Origin: Phoronis australis
Taxonomy: Eukaryota; Phoronida; Phoronidae
Direction: 5' to 3'
NCBI GenBank assembly: GCA_002633005.1
Contig: NMRA01000716.1
Location: forward strand, 110,596-174,595
Length of the DNA stretch: 64,000 nt
In this document: positions 12,547-23,035 of the stretch, piece by piece
Numbering within the stretch: position 1 is the first letter of the stretch
Layout of the letters: every line of letters begins with the position of its first letter
Notes under the pieces: model-generated
What the model was told of the DNA's origin: nothing
What the model saw: the letters and a program-made list of their open reading frames with translations, nothing else
Databases searched by the model: none
Program-made: the position numbers and the translations under genes

Positions 12547-13430
12547 ACCTGCGCCCACCCACACACGGGGAAAAACGTGACACTCCTCATATAATGCATG
12601 CTAAAGGTAGTCATGTTGCGTTCTGCCTGTTCATTAGAAATTGCCAAAGCATCACAAAAACTTCATGTTCAAATGGAATAGTTGGTTTAATTGATTATGC
12701 ACAGGTCTGTGAACATTTTAGCAGTCGACAAGCAATAACAACAAGACAGAGCGACTACATGTACAAGCGTATACGGAAATACACCCGAAAAGTCACCTTC
12801 TCAGCTGAAGCGACATCCGCTAAAGGCAACATTTGAATGCAAAACAATTCATCACAGATCATGATTACTGGTTTAAAAAAATGTGCAGGCGGCCTGATGC
12901 CTTTTGCGCTACATCAGGCGTGCTTAGGCTGCATAAGGCCGGGCCCATTACATTGATCACTTGATTACGATTTATGGGGACCCGGTTTCCTCATGGGTAA
13001 AGTCCTCCAATCTGCTTGTTTATTTCAGAAAGACCACTACTGGTGTTACTGTAACATCAATTTCTGGCTCCTTCTACTGGGAACTGATAACTGTCGCACG
13101 TGTCAGCGAAAATTTCGTCGTCTTCTGTAACCACGAGTAATATAGTTTAAATCTGACATATTCGAGTCTATTCAAGAAAGGGTTCTTGGCTTTAAACTAG
13201 ACAACCACTGCCAATCGAAGACGGGCTTAGAAACCCAGCCACACTGTGAGCCATCTTTGTTTTTTGAAAGTCTTGTAAGCCCGTGTAAAGTGTAAGGTTT
13301 TGTCTGAGTATGCTATATATACAATGTATGCTGTAGAAAGTATGACCTGGATGGCAAACAAAAGAAATTCTTAATCAATTTACTCGCAATAAGCTCACTA
13401 GCTCCAAGTCAAAAGTTCACTGACTCGAGC
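12547..13430. other. No gene recognised
   Basis: Sequence after the LTR-like element. It begins with a C/A-rich stretch that could be a decayed primer-binding site, but no gag/pol frame follows and no exon is recognisable. Confidence 0.4.
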
Positions 13431-13583
13431 CAGTGGCTTATTTAAGGGGGGTAAGGGGGCCTTGGCCTCCCTAAAAAATTCCCAGATTCCATTTGGCAGT
13501 TCGGGGGTGCAAATGTCTGACGGGCAAAATTCTGGCTAATACTCTGCCCTGCCCCCCAACTCAAAATCCTGGATCCGCCCCTG
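13431..13583 (+). mobile_element. 153-bp MITE with 5-bp target duplication
   Basis: Starts CAGTGGCTTATTTAAGGGG and ends GGATCCGCCCCTG, flanked by CGAGC on both sides (13426-13430 and 13584-13588). It is the second copy of the family at 2324..2481. Its right end is the reverse complement of CAGGGGCGGATCCAGG, a common hAT-type terminus. Non-coding. Confidence 0.72.
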
Positions 13584-14847
13584 CGAGCTGCTCTGAAATC
13601 AACACCATTGGGAGCTTTACGGAGTCAGCATCTATTCAACTACACAGGGTTCAGATCCTGATGCAAAGTTGACAGGATAAAACTTTGTAGACACCGATTT
13701 GCTTCGCAGCTTTGTTGAAAGGTTCAAATGCCCTAACTGTTCTATTGAGAACTTTGGAAATTCAGAGATGAAGAAGCTTCGGCGATCAAATTTGAATGCC
13801 TTGAAATGGACTGTGATTTTTCTTTTTTTTTAACTCAAAGGAAGGACTGATGGCAATAACATGTTGTTGGATGTGAATAGGCGATTGGCAAAAGCAAACT
13901 CAAGGACATGGATTTTTGGTGGAGGAAAGGCAACCAAGAGAATTGGTGGGGGCATAACTTAACCAAAAATTAACATAAAAAAGCCAGGCCCTATGGAGCC
14001 ACGATCAGAAAAAATTGAGAACGTCGAGGGAATGTATCGCTACATTTGGGTTACTTTAACATCGACACAATCTTTCGATGACTTTTCGCGGGGAAAATAA
14101 TCTCTTGCTTAAGTGGCTTTGATTTTCAATTGTCAGGGACAGTATATTTTCAAACCTCACAAAAACAAACTTACAATATATACGTCTGTTGTCTAAATAT
14201 AAATATCTCGTCACGGTTTGAGGCGCGGGAGAAGTGTAGTGGATTTTTGTCAATGAGTTGAATGTCGGCGATGGGAAACTATTGGTGTGTTAATAACATG
14301 ACGCAGTATTTTTTAATCTCTTTGTCACAGGAATTTCCCTCTTTCAGGGCCGGGTAGCTAATTACTGTTTTCATCTTACCCCGCGGAGCACAGATGTCCG
14401 ACTGCGCAGCGTGGCAGGCCAGGCGGTCCGGTTCCGCCAGCTAGCAGTGTATACGAATATTTCTGGCTAAGTGGGAGTTATTCATTTTACTTTAAACTCG
14501 TTAATACTTATATTGTACCATTTGGCACTATAGCTAGTTTTCTACCTGAAAAAATTTCCCCACCAAATGGTATTCTCTTGGCAGTCAGCCGCCCGGCCGT
14601 AGCGAAGTCACGTCTAATTTTTTTCCATATTAATTTTACGCTAGTTTAACTGTCAGGATACTCTAACTGTATAGCAATTTTATTCAATAATTTGATGTTG
14701 CATGTTCGTTGCTCTTTTTATACTGTTTCTTTACCAGAGTTAGTTAAACCCCGCAGTAAAACACTCTGTCAATTATTTTATACGCGTTTGCAGGCTAGTG
14801 AACAGACACTGCTCCAGTCGCACACCCGACGTACTAAGCCTGGCGTG
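13584..14847. other. No gene recognised; diverged dispersed repeat at the right end
   Basis: No exon is recognisable. The part from about 14740 to 14846 is a diverged copy of sequence at about 24310-24400 (shared blocks around ATTTTAT..CGTTTGCA and GCTAG/GCTGG), so it belongs to a dispersed repeat. Confidence 0.4.
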
Positions 14848-15011
14848 CGTTCAGTAGACGCTAGGACCTACGCTAGGACCTAGCTAAAACCTACGCTAGG
14901 ACCTAGCTAAAACCTAGTCAAAGTCACGTGCTCTCATTTAAAATGCACCGCAATATCTCACGTAATCTCGCGAAGTCTTGCTTTTTAGCGAGGTCCTAGC
15001 GTTACTGAACG
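14848..15011. mobile_element. 164-bp MITE with terminal inverted repeats
   Basis: The left arm 14848-14869 (CGTTCAGTAGACGCTAGGAC...) and right arm 14991-15011 are inverted with one indel. Inside the left part the unit CGCTAGGACCTA/AGCTAAAACCTA recurs four times (14857-14920). A related locus at about 24395-24430 lacks this block between AGCCTGG and CCGAATGAATTG, so this looks like an insertion into an older repeat. Confidence 0.5.
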
Positions 15012-16032
15012 GGAGGCAGGGTTCCTGAATGAATTGTACTTCCGTTTTCGCGCTTAGTTCAAAAACGTGTGCTTCTAGGATTTTAAATGTTTAGTTATGA
15101 CATCTGGGTATTGAACAATAGCTGATCTTGCCAAAATAGATGGTAAATATGTCGACTACGAATATGTTGCAGGATGTAACGCTACAACCAGTCATCGCCG
15201 TGCAGCGCGTGTTAACGAAATGATGACACGTACCAACCAGGAGGATTTTGGACTGTTATAAGTGTCAATAACTTAGGCACTTATTTATCTTGAACTATTC
15301 TGTGTTGTACCATGTTATTTAGAAGCATGGGTGAGAGATCTGAAGCCACTTTACATAGTTTGCAGTCTTATATTCTTTTGCGATTTTCTCAGAATAGCAT
15401 TTTCAGCATACTTAAAACGTCATAACTCACCAAGTAGCTGAGAGCTTGACAAAATTCAAAGACAACAAAAATAATGTGTTGCTTATTTTGACGTGTGTTT
15501 AATGACAAATAATGACTTAATTATCTGAACCAGCTGTCTACTGTATATCAGAACAAGCGGAAAACAGTAAAAACAGATTGGGCTACCCTCACTGTAAATA
15601 TTACAGTAATAAATAAATAAATAAAATCCCTAGACTCTCAATCCTCCGAAAATGCTGAACAAACTCCAGTCCCGATGGCCAGATTCCATAGTGTCGCCTT
15701 TAATTCCAGCTACGAATTCCTGCGGCCATGGATTGTGGTCTCAGGACTGGAGTTTGATCACTGGGTAGAGCATTTTTGATGTGTGCGTAGGGGAGAAAAT
15801 GTTTTTTTTTTATCGTGGATTTGATGTCTGGTGGTCGGACTGGAAATTTGGTGATCGCACCTAAAATTTGGAGGTGGTCTTGGAGTTACATTGACCCATT
15901 GAAAAGGAATGAATTAATACAAAGACAAATACTGAGTCATTTATGAAAAAATACCAGAAATCCTTCTTCTCTGACGATCGAAAACAAACGAAATTATAAG
16001 CCCAACTTTCGGCTTACAGACAAATCGGCGCA
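15012..16032. other. No gene recognised
   Basis: The first 60 bp match the region after 24410 (a diverged repeat). The rest, including A/T-rich sequence with AAATAAATAAATAAA near 15611, shows no exon or repeat I can name. Confidence 0.4.
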
Positions 16033-16528
16033 ACCGAAATACCAGAAGTAACGTCACCTTGTAATGTGGATGTTGGCTTTGGTAAAGTACGACTAGAGAT
16101 GACAAGACACTAAGGAGGTGATTGTCAATTAACGGGAGCTGAAGTGTTGATAGTGAGTTACCTTCAAATCCAATATAGCGCTGGAAGGAAATAAGTCCGT
16201 CTGCTCAGTGTTTCCTTCTTTGATAATGGATGGCGCTGGTTGATTTACGACTACATATGAATTGACAGTCATGTCTCGTGAAAATTGATCCGCGTCAGTG
16301 AAGATTGGTAACCACAAGTCCTTGTCAAACTCAGGAAAACGTGCTTTTCATTAATCAAAACGTTTCATTCATTATGTCAATTTACATTGAGAACCACTAA
16401 ACACTTGCCATATAGTGAGCCTATCTTAAGTCGCGAACGCCTTTTCGTCCAGTCACTGGCGTTAACTTGCAACTCATAACCTTTCGAGAGTTTATGGTGC
16501 CAACCAAAAGTATACATATAAATAAAGC
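16033..16528 (-). repeat. Inverted copy of the 19.8-20.3 kb CLCA segment
   Basis: Read on the minus strand this segment aligns with 19846-20288 on the plus strand through intron, exon and intron. The match runs from GTATACTNT-like sequence through the exon to GGTATTTC. The minus copy carries roughly 55 extra bases at about 16410-16470. It is an inverted segmental duplication, 3.3 kb from its partner. Confidence 0.85.
16162..16331 (-). pseudogene. CLCA-like exon, inverted duplicate with damaged acceptor
   Basis: A 170-bp exon equivalent, open for 56 codons, reading FDKDLWLPIFTDADQFSRDM and ending SAILDLK before GTAACT. It corresponds to the CLCA (calcium-activated chloride channel regulator) segment before the fibronectin-like domain. 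It is nearly identical to 19988..20157 on the plus strand. In that partner the acceptor reads ccag|AG; here it reads cctgAG, so the ancestral AG is lost and the next AG would shift the frame by two bases. With the frameshifts in 17303..16931 and no exon for the GAGADA block between, this is probably a pseudogene. Confidence 0.65.
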
Positions 16529-16930
16529 AACTCGTGATCTTTTGGGGTCTGAAATGTGAATTCTCTATATATACCTTTGTCAGTGATAAGACTATAAATG
16601 TAATCAATTTCAAAGTAAACTTCTTCATGACTTAAGTAAATCCTTGATAGTTAATCCAATAACAAGACAGTGAAGTAAGTCAGATTACAACACTGGGATT
16701 TTCTGTACACCTAATTAACCAAAAAATGTGTAGTCTACGTATTCCGCAAACCTGGGGCTTTAAAAGCTGAATAGTGGACAACTGAATGGTGATATCAACA
16801 GCTATGAACCGCATTGTAATCAGCGAGATTTTTCGATTCAACTAAGTGATTTTATCTCCAGTCGTATTTTACAGAGAACAAGGGACGTTGGTCTACTCAT
16901 CAGAATCATGTGCGTCACTGTCACACTTAC

Positions 16931-17303
16931 CCTTTAAGTCCACAGTGGCTTCTCCTGGAGTGGACATCGCCACAGAAAGTCTGACCGGCTGCACAGTTTC
17001 CGCCCTCACCCTTGATGTTACGGATACCTGAACTTTACGTTGAGAGAGTGAACGATTGTTGAAAGTCCAAATACCAGCTTCTGCTGTCCCAGGAGTGACA
17101 ACCGCAAGGTTTTTAGACGCGTCGTTGTACAAAAATTGCTGACGTGTTCAGCATAGAAACATCGGGTGTGACGATAGAAGCGATGAACCCTCGGGAAGAA
17201 TTCCATGTAACATACACAGCAGTGTTTGAGCTAATATCGCCGCAATATTAAAAGTTACGTTTATGGACGCATAGCCTTTCAGTGTAACAAGTTCGTCCAT
17301 AAC
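16931..17303 (-). pseudogene. CLCA-like exon with two apparent frameshifts
   Basis: The exon sits between acceptor gtcctag and donor GTAAGT on the minus strand. CLCA-like blocks appear in order but in three frames. First comes DELVTLKGYASINVTFNI; then, after a shift near 17245, ISSNTAVYVTWNSSRGF; then, after a shift at the T5 run near 17135, YNDASKNLAVVTPGTAEAG and IWTFNN...VQVSVTSRVR. GxWTFxhxN followed by VTVTSRxR is typical of the CLCA beta-sandwich after the VWA domain. Either the copy is decayed or the assembly has two small errors; the damaged neighbouring exon favours decay. Confidence 0.6.
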
Positions 17304-17608
17304 CTAGGACAAAGCAGAACAGGTGAATATTTTTCGGTTGTTTTTACATTTGCTTTAATCTTGTAAATTAATTTCACAAACTAAAATGAATTCTTTCAAA
17401 ACCTTCTTCATGTTGTATTTCGTGGAGTTCTGATATACAGCACAACGCTATTTTTACAAAGAATCATGATTGTACACTTATTTGTTATGTATTTATGCTA
17501 TTGATACCATATGTCATCCAATGTATGAACAGTATGTAACAATCACCTTCTCCTATTTTCTTCTCAATTGTTATTTTTATGTATTTTAGTGCATTGATAG
17601 ACTGTAAA

Positions 17609-17770
17609 ATGTAACAATTTCGTAAAATGTAACAACTGTTACATTTTACGTCATTGTTACATTTACGTTGCTAAGCCTCTCCTAAAATGTAACAAGTTGT
17701 TACATTTTACGTAGTTGTTACATTTCACGTCGAAGCACATGCGAGAAGTGTACCATTGTTACATTTTACG
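17609..17770. repeat. Array of TGTAACA/TGTTACA half-sites in alternating orientation
   Basis: Eight copies of TGTTACATTTTACG or its reverse complement occur in about 160 bp, several facing each other as near-perfect palindromes (AAAATGTAACAAC/TGTTACATTTTACG). No other function is visible. Confidence 0.75.
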
Positions 17771-18117
17771 AAACCCATGTCATATTGCAAAGAAAATGAC
17801 GAAAAATACGAACAAGTGGTATCCGACACGGCCGGGGGCCTACTGGAGTATTTTTAGACGAGGAGAGCGGCCCGTAAAATTTGAATACCTACCCGTTTAG
17901 AGAGTGAACTCGAACAAAAAAGTGACCCATTTAGAGACTAATTTGTGTAAAATTCACATGTTTGTACAGTTTTGTTCCAGAAAATCAGAAAAGGCACCCT
18001 TTTAGATAGTATTTGTCGAAAATGACTCTATTTTGGAGAGTTTTTTGCCCTGAAAAAACACCCTGGGGGCTGACACTGCATCAATTTGGCTACCCATTAT
18101 CATTTTTATTAATATTA

Positions 18118-18207
18118 CATTACTATCACTACTATTACTACCATTACTACCATTACTGCTATTTCTACTATTGCCACTATCACTACTATTACCCGTTTTC
18201 ATTGTCG

Positions 18208-18263
<56 letters not shown>

Positions 18264-18264
18264 G
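18118..18264. repeat. Triplet microsatellite
   Basis: A degenerate ACT/ATT-rich stretch (18118-18190) leads into a nearly pure (TTA)n run at about 18210-18262. The polyisoleucine and polyleucine frames across it are artefacts of the repeat. Confidence 0.95.
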
Positions 18265-19413
18265 TTATTGTATTAATTTTCTGAGTACACAGTGCAATAT
18301 ACACAATACATGGTTAAGAAAGTGCTTATACATCATGGTCCTTAAAGATTTTAAAATCATCTCATTTATGGTTCAATATTTTCACCAGGCTTCCCATAGT
18401 GGACAATGAGTGCTGTTTAAAGAGATTTTAAATGGATTCCTACATGTTCAGCCCTAATGGCCTACCATGGTGCCAAAATGACTATTTTTATATCTAAAAT
18501 ACATGTATTGATGAAAAACATCAAAATACGGTGTCATAGCATAACCCAGTCGTTACTTAAGCAGGCCGTTTACAACACAGTAGCCCCATCACGACCCCAT
18601 TTAGCGCCAAAAAACTTGAGATGGCGCTTGCACCAGCTGAAGTCTATGACATCTTCGACACAACGAATTTCGATTTCACCGAGTCACCATCATATCGGAA
18701 TCAGCGACGACTGGTCCTTTAATTTAGAGCAAAATACGTGGAAAATCAAGGAAACACATTGATTCTTCATTTCGTATCAATTAATATTCAAACTGATCAA
18801 GATAGCGACATCATCAGTATTGAAATATCCAGTGGCGCACAGGTGGCTAAAAATAGACGAATCCTAAGTGTCCCCGTAAGTTGAATGAACGACGAAAATA
18901 TGTCAAAATTTGACGTTGTCCTATTTATTTCGCAAACTACTGTGTTCTGAGTATTAGCTTGATATAACTAGATGATAGGTCTGATCGAAATGATTTTTGC
19001 CTTTCAACGTTTTTCACAATGGGCCTATGACGAACAGGTAGATATTCTCTCGCCCGGCGTGTGATTCAAGGAACCATTCATGACAAGCAGTGCTCAAAAC
19101 TTTATTTTCTCATGTTTAGCTGTACGAAAAAAGGCCCATCATTCCAAAACCATCTTCCTCGAATTGCTTCTGACAGTGACAGGATTTTACTTCCGATGAC
19201 ACAAAGAACACCAACCTAAGAGAAAAACAAGCGTCATATAGAAGACTGGCCGTCCGTTACAAAATTTGATCATTCCCAGTTAGTTGTAAGCCTTCTGTCA
19301 GTTTCAACTGAATATTCAAATCAACACTATCATTGAACGGACAGTGTATTGTACAGTGTGATAGGTTTAACAATTATAGTTTTATTCTAGATTGTTTTCA
19401 CAATTTCATTAAG

Positions 19414-19575
19414 GAGCTGATGCGAACGTCGAGGAAGACGGGTATTTGGGATATTCTACCAACTTCACTGGAAATGAAAGATACAGCGTCAGGGTAAAAG
19501 CTTCATTTTTACCAAACATAACAAAAATCGAAACGTCGTCTGGTGCAAACCGGCCCATAGATACCCATAAGTCTA
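19414..19575 (+). CDS. CLCA-like exon (GAGAD block)
   Basis: A 162-bp exon with acceptor caatttcattaag and donor GTAAGT. It encodes GADANVEEDGYLGYSTNFTG, then NERYSVRVKASFLPNITKIE. This is the CLCA-family segment usually seen as NGAGADxxxNDGIYSRYFxxYxxNGRYSVxVxA. Its phases (two bases in, one base out) match the next exon exactly. CLCA proteins are secreted, self-cleaving regulators of calcium-activated chloride conductance. Only the C-terminal part of a gene is in this window. Confidence 0.75.
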
Positions 19576-19987
19576 GTAAGTCATTTTTCAATCGTATCAA
19601 TTGACGAAGATTTGTTTCGTGCGCTTACGGAAAATTAGCGCTTCATTTTGGCATGTTTATAAAATATATCTAACCAAGTTAATTTTGAAAACGTTTGACG
19701 GAGGTTTAAGCATATAGGACCTTCATTGTTGTTCTAATAACTATCGACGACATCGATTCTCTCAACATGCAGTCCATTTTGGTGTCTGAGAAACACGAAC
19801 AGTAATACTTTGCAGTCATCTTTATTATTACTAACCATACTAATGCGCTTTATTTTTATGTATACTCTAGGTTCGCACCATAAACTTTCGAAAGGTTATT
19901 AGTCGCGATAGCGAATGTTTAGTGGTTTTCAGTGTAAATTAACATATTGAATGAAAAGTATTGATTAATGAAAAGCATTTTTTCCAG

Positions 19988-20157
19988 AGTTTGAAAAGGA
20001 CTTGTGGCTACCAACCTTCAATGACGCGGATCAATTTTCACGAGACATGACTGCCAATTCATTTGTAGTCGTAAAGCAACCAGCGCCAACCACTAGCAAA
20101 GAAGGAAACTCAGAGCAGACGGACTTACTTCCTCCCAGCGCCATGTTGGATTTGAAG
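19988..20157 (+). CDS. CLCA-like exon before the fibronectin-like domain
   Basis: A 170-bp exon with acceptor tttttccag and donor GTAACT, 56 codons. It reads FEKDLWLPTFNDADQFSRDM and ends PPSAMLDLK, the CLCA segment ending in the PPSxIxDL motif that opens the fibronectin-like domain. The leading AG joins the single base left by 19575 to make an in-frame Lys. The exon and flanking intron are duplicated in inverted orientation at 16528..16033. The intact acceptor here suggests this is the working copy. Confidence 0.75.
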
Positions 20158-20654
20158 GTAACTCACTATCAACACTTCAGCTCCCGCTATTGGACAATCT
20201 CCTCCTTCGTGTCTTCTCATCTCTAGTCGAAGTTCACCAAAGCCAACACCCACATTACACGGTGACGTTGCTTCTGGTATTTCTGTTTCATACGTTTGTA
20301 GTTTGAAGTAGATCACAGGTACCTGAATACTATAACTAAATCGCTTGTTCAAGGACAACAGGCTCTTTTGAGTCATCCCACCGTTTTATTAAGTACTTCT
20401 TTAACAAAGAGTAACATGTTTGTTTTCACCCCTCGCCACCATAACAACCATCACCTTCGTCTCACTACTATCAAAGATGATTGTTTTACTTTGGTAACTC
20501 AGAGTGATCAAAACGTCGCCATGTTAGCCAAACCTCTGTACCAGTGATAGTTAGGTATCATACGTGCACGATTTATCCTGATTGCAGTCATTTTGACAAC
20601 TTGTACTATGATGCCCACGAAACACTAGTGACTAAATGTGCTACCACATTCCAG

Positions 20655-20733
20655 ATGAATGAAGTTTCCAACTCAAAGGCTTCGGTATCGTTACAATGGA
20701 CGGCACTAGGAGACGACTTAGATCAAGGAAATG
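20655..20733 (+). CDS. CLCA-like exon, start of the fibronectin-like domain
   Basis: A 79-bp exon with acceptor cacattccag and donor GTAAGT. It encodes MNEVSNSKASVSLQWTALGD then DLDQGN, joined in phase 0 to LDLK of the previous exon. The WTAxGDDxDxGxxxxY motif is diagnostic for the CLCA C-terminal domain. One base is left over, so at least one more exon is expected; I could not identify it in the following 800 bp. Confidence 0.75.
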
Positions 20734-21505
20734 GTAAGTTTTCAGTTGATAATCTATTAAAGAGTAACAAGACAACGTTGTGTTGCACTTATCCAACTGA
20801 TATGATACATTACGTGCATCAAATGGGCGCACATTTTAATTTGTCAATGAAAAAGTCGTTTTTCATCAGCCATTATATTTGAACCTCTCTGGGTTTAAGT
20901 TGCTTGCAGAGGGGTCAAAAGATGTACTTGATTGACTTTGTCGGTTCCGCCGTTTAAACCGACTAAGACATCTGATTGGTGTGTAATTAGGAAGTCCACA
21001 TCGAGAACCAATCAGAGGCCTCAGCTGGCGGAACTGGCGGAGTGCAGCCGATTGTATTCTTGAAAATACTAGCTAACTTGTGAATTCGTTTTTTTTTGGG
21101 AACATATATGAGTGATGTTAAAACCATTCTTCTTTGTCTTCAAGATAATTATAGGTCTACTGAAGTTAGAGCGAAAGCAAATACGTTCTATCGCAGGTTT
21201 TACGACAGGTCGTACATATTGCTAAGACAGCCTCTGTTACGAACGCAGTAATGTGTAAGAGCTTTCACCGCGCTTGATCTTTTGACTGTCTTGATCAATT
21301 GCTTCTAAGTTCTTGGGGATCGTCTTATTGAAGGTTGTATGCCCTTTCTTAACTTACATGGTCGCACGTGTGATTTCAACGTAAGTCAAATTTGTATAGA
21401 GTTCACTAACGTGGCTTGCAAATGCAATTTTTAAGTCTAATTATGAAAAGTTATCAAATTATCGTTACTTACGAGTTGACGCTCGTTAGTGTGAAGAATG
21501 CAGCG
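20734..21505. other. No exon recognised
   Basis: Expected location of further CLCA exons, but none recognised. A short motif around CCGxxTTAAACCGACTAAGACATxTGA at about 20950 also occurs near 3385, suggesting a minor dispersed repeat. Confidence 0.35.
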
Positions 21506-21811
21506 TTACCCGTCCACCCAACGTACAAAGCAGCGAAGGGTTACCGATTGTGTGGCAAGCATTTCCTGCCGTCTGAGTACTAGAAAGATACATCTATTTA
21601 CGCCGAATTCATGAAGTTCCCTGCGAAATAACGCCCTGCATTTGCACCAAGAAGCCTCACCACGTCCGTTCTCAGTCTCTGCCTCATTCCTCTCAACAGC
21701 TGCCTGTGATTGGACGTACTCTGCTTCATTATACTCGGGCTCAAACATATACCCACTCACTTGACAGTCCGTGAAAAACGTCCTTGTCACCACTCTTATG
21801 ACGTCACTCAC
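21506..21811 (-). CDS. Possible fragment with P2X7-C-terminal-like domain
   Basis: A minus-strand open frame contains GYMFEPEYNEAEYVQSQAAV, then RNEAETENGRGEASWCKC and, at the end, LRCFVRWVDG before a GTAACG that could be a donor. FEPExxxEE...RxGxxxWCxC...YRxFVRWxxG is the pattern of the zinc-binding P2X7 C-terminal-like domain found in many stand-alone invertebrate proteins. The middle, where CxxC and CC pairs should lie, does not match, so the copy is truncated, diverged or frameshifted. No start codon context or upstream exon was confirmed. Confidence 0.35.
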   Translation of the reverse strand: MSDVIRVVTRTFFTDCQVSGYMFEPEYNEAEYVQSQAAVERNEAETENGRGEASWCKCRALFRRELHEFGVNRCIFLVLRRQEMLATQSVTLRCFVRWVDG

Positions 21812-23035
21812 GTCACTTCTGTCACTGTGACTGGGTCGCCGACTCCAGCCTTTTTCAGGCTACTACAAAGTAAACAATCATTAAATCCAACGTAACTGAG
21901 TTCTCTATCAACCTGGCTTGTCGTAGAATGCTCGTCGATGGGAAGTGGTGACGACAATTTTAGAAAAACAGCACGAAAACAAAAGTTGTACAGATCCTCA
22001 ATGTAAATTCAAACAGAACCAAACTGGCGGGAAATAATTGTCATACAAAACGTCACTTCCGGGGTAGAGGACGAGTAATTAATTAAATGACAAAAAGCTA
22101 TAATTAAGTGAAAAATATTTCTGGGATAATCAACGAAACTTGATTTTGCTATAAATGACATGAAAAAAGGTTGCCTTCGCTTTGAATATTGGGAAACATC
22201 TCAATATTAATAAAAGCGCTTTGGTAACTGGCATAGACAATATTAGCACTGCTGTAGTTTAGTATACACTGCTAACAGTCTGCTGTGACCCCGATGACCC
22301 AGTCACCCGACTCTGAAGACAGTGTTCCAGAGGTTCCAACTAATGGTGATGACTGATGTTATTCGAATCGTTGGAGCGTCCAGTACCGATCTACTAATTT
22401 ACTTCTCTGGCTGTTTCGTCAGAGTAAATATTTTCGCAGCCACGTGTATTTTTAGTTCGTTCGTATCGCAAGCGAAAGGCCCGTGGTGACATTATAAAGA
22501 GAGAAACAACAAAGGGAGAGTAGCTGCAAGACGGCGTATTCAATACTTTACTATATATAAAGTAAAAAACTACAAACTTGCAACACATCCTCTGTTTCCG
22601 TGGTTATCATCCTTAATTACTTTAGTTGGGGTCGATTCTAAAATCACCCGAGTCTCCAAAGCCAAAGGTTTAAAAGTAAAAGATAATTTTGAAAGTTAAA
22701 TTTGAAGCCTAAAGTCAAGTAACGTTTAGACTCTCACCGAATACCCGATAGAATCCGAAGCTTACAGTTAAAGTTAAGTCGAGACTCTTACCGGATAGAA
22801 AATAGACCCGAAACCTATAGTTAAAATAAAGTGAGACTCTCACCGGATACATACTAGACCCGATAGAATCCTGTTTCACTGCCAAAGAATCCCGTTTTTC
22901 TATACAATTCTTTATTGGGAATATTTCAAATGCGCTAATTTAGGGGTCCAAAGTTTTAGGCAAGAATAACCAATAAGAATTTAAAATCAAATTTCGTGAA
23001 GTGACAAATATGGGATTTAGTTAATACACACTCCT
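21812..23035. other. No gene; small tandem repeat
   Basis: No exon recognised. At 22690-22870 a unit of about 50 bp containing GACTCTCACCGGATA and GACCCGATAGAATCC recurs about three times with strong divergence. Confidence 0.45.

Larger units (their letters stand above)
17304..19413. other. No exon recognised; palindromic and simple repeats
   Basis: This stretch holds the TGTTACA array (17609-17770) and a triplet microsatellite (18118-18264), listed separately. Upstream exons of the plus-strand CLCA gene (VWA or metallohydrolase part) were looked for and not found. Confidence 0.45.

Noticed and set aside
18002-18304. Poly-isoleucine and poly-leucine open frames
   Set aside because: Produced by the (TTA)n microsatellite; no other coding signal.
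18590-18740. Possible upstream CLCA exon (LAPAEVYDIFDTTNFDF)
   Set aside because: No convincing match to any CLCA segment and no paired splice sites in phase with 19414.
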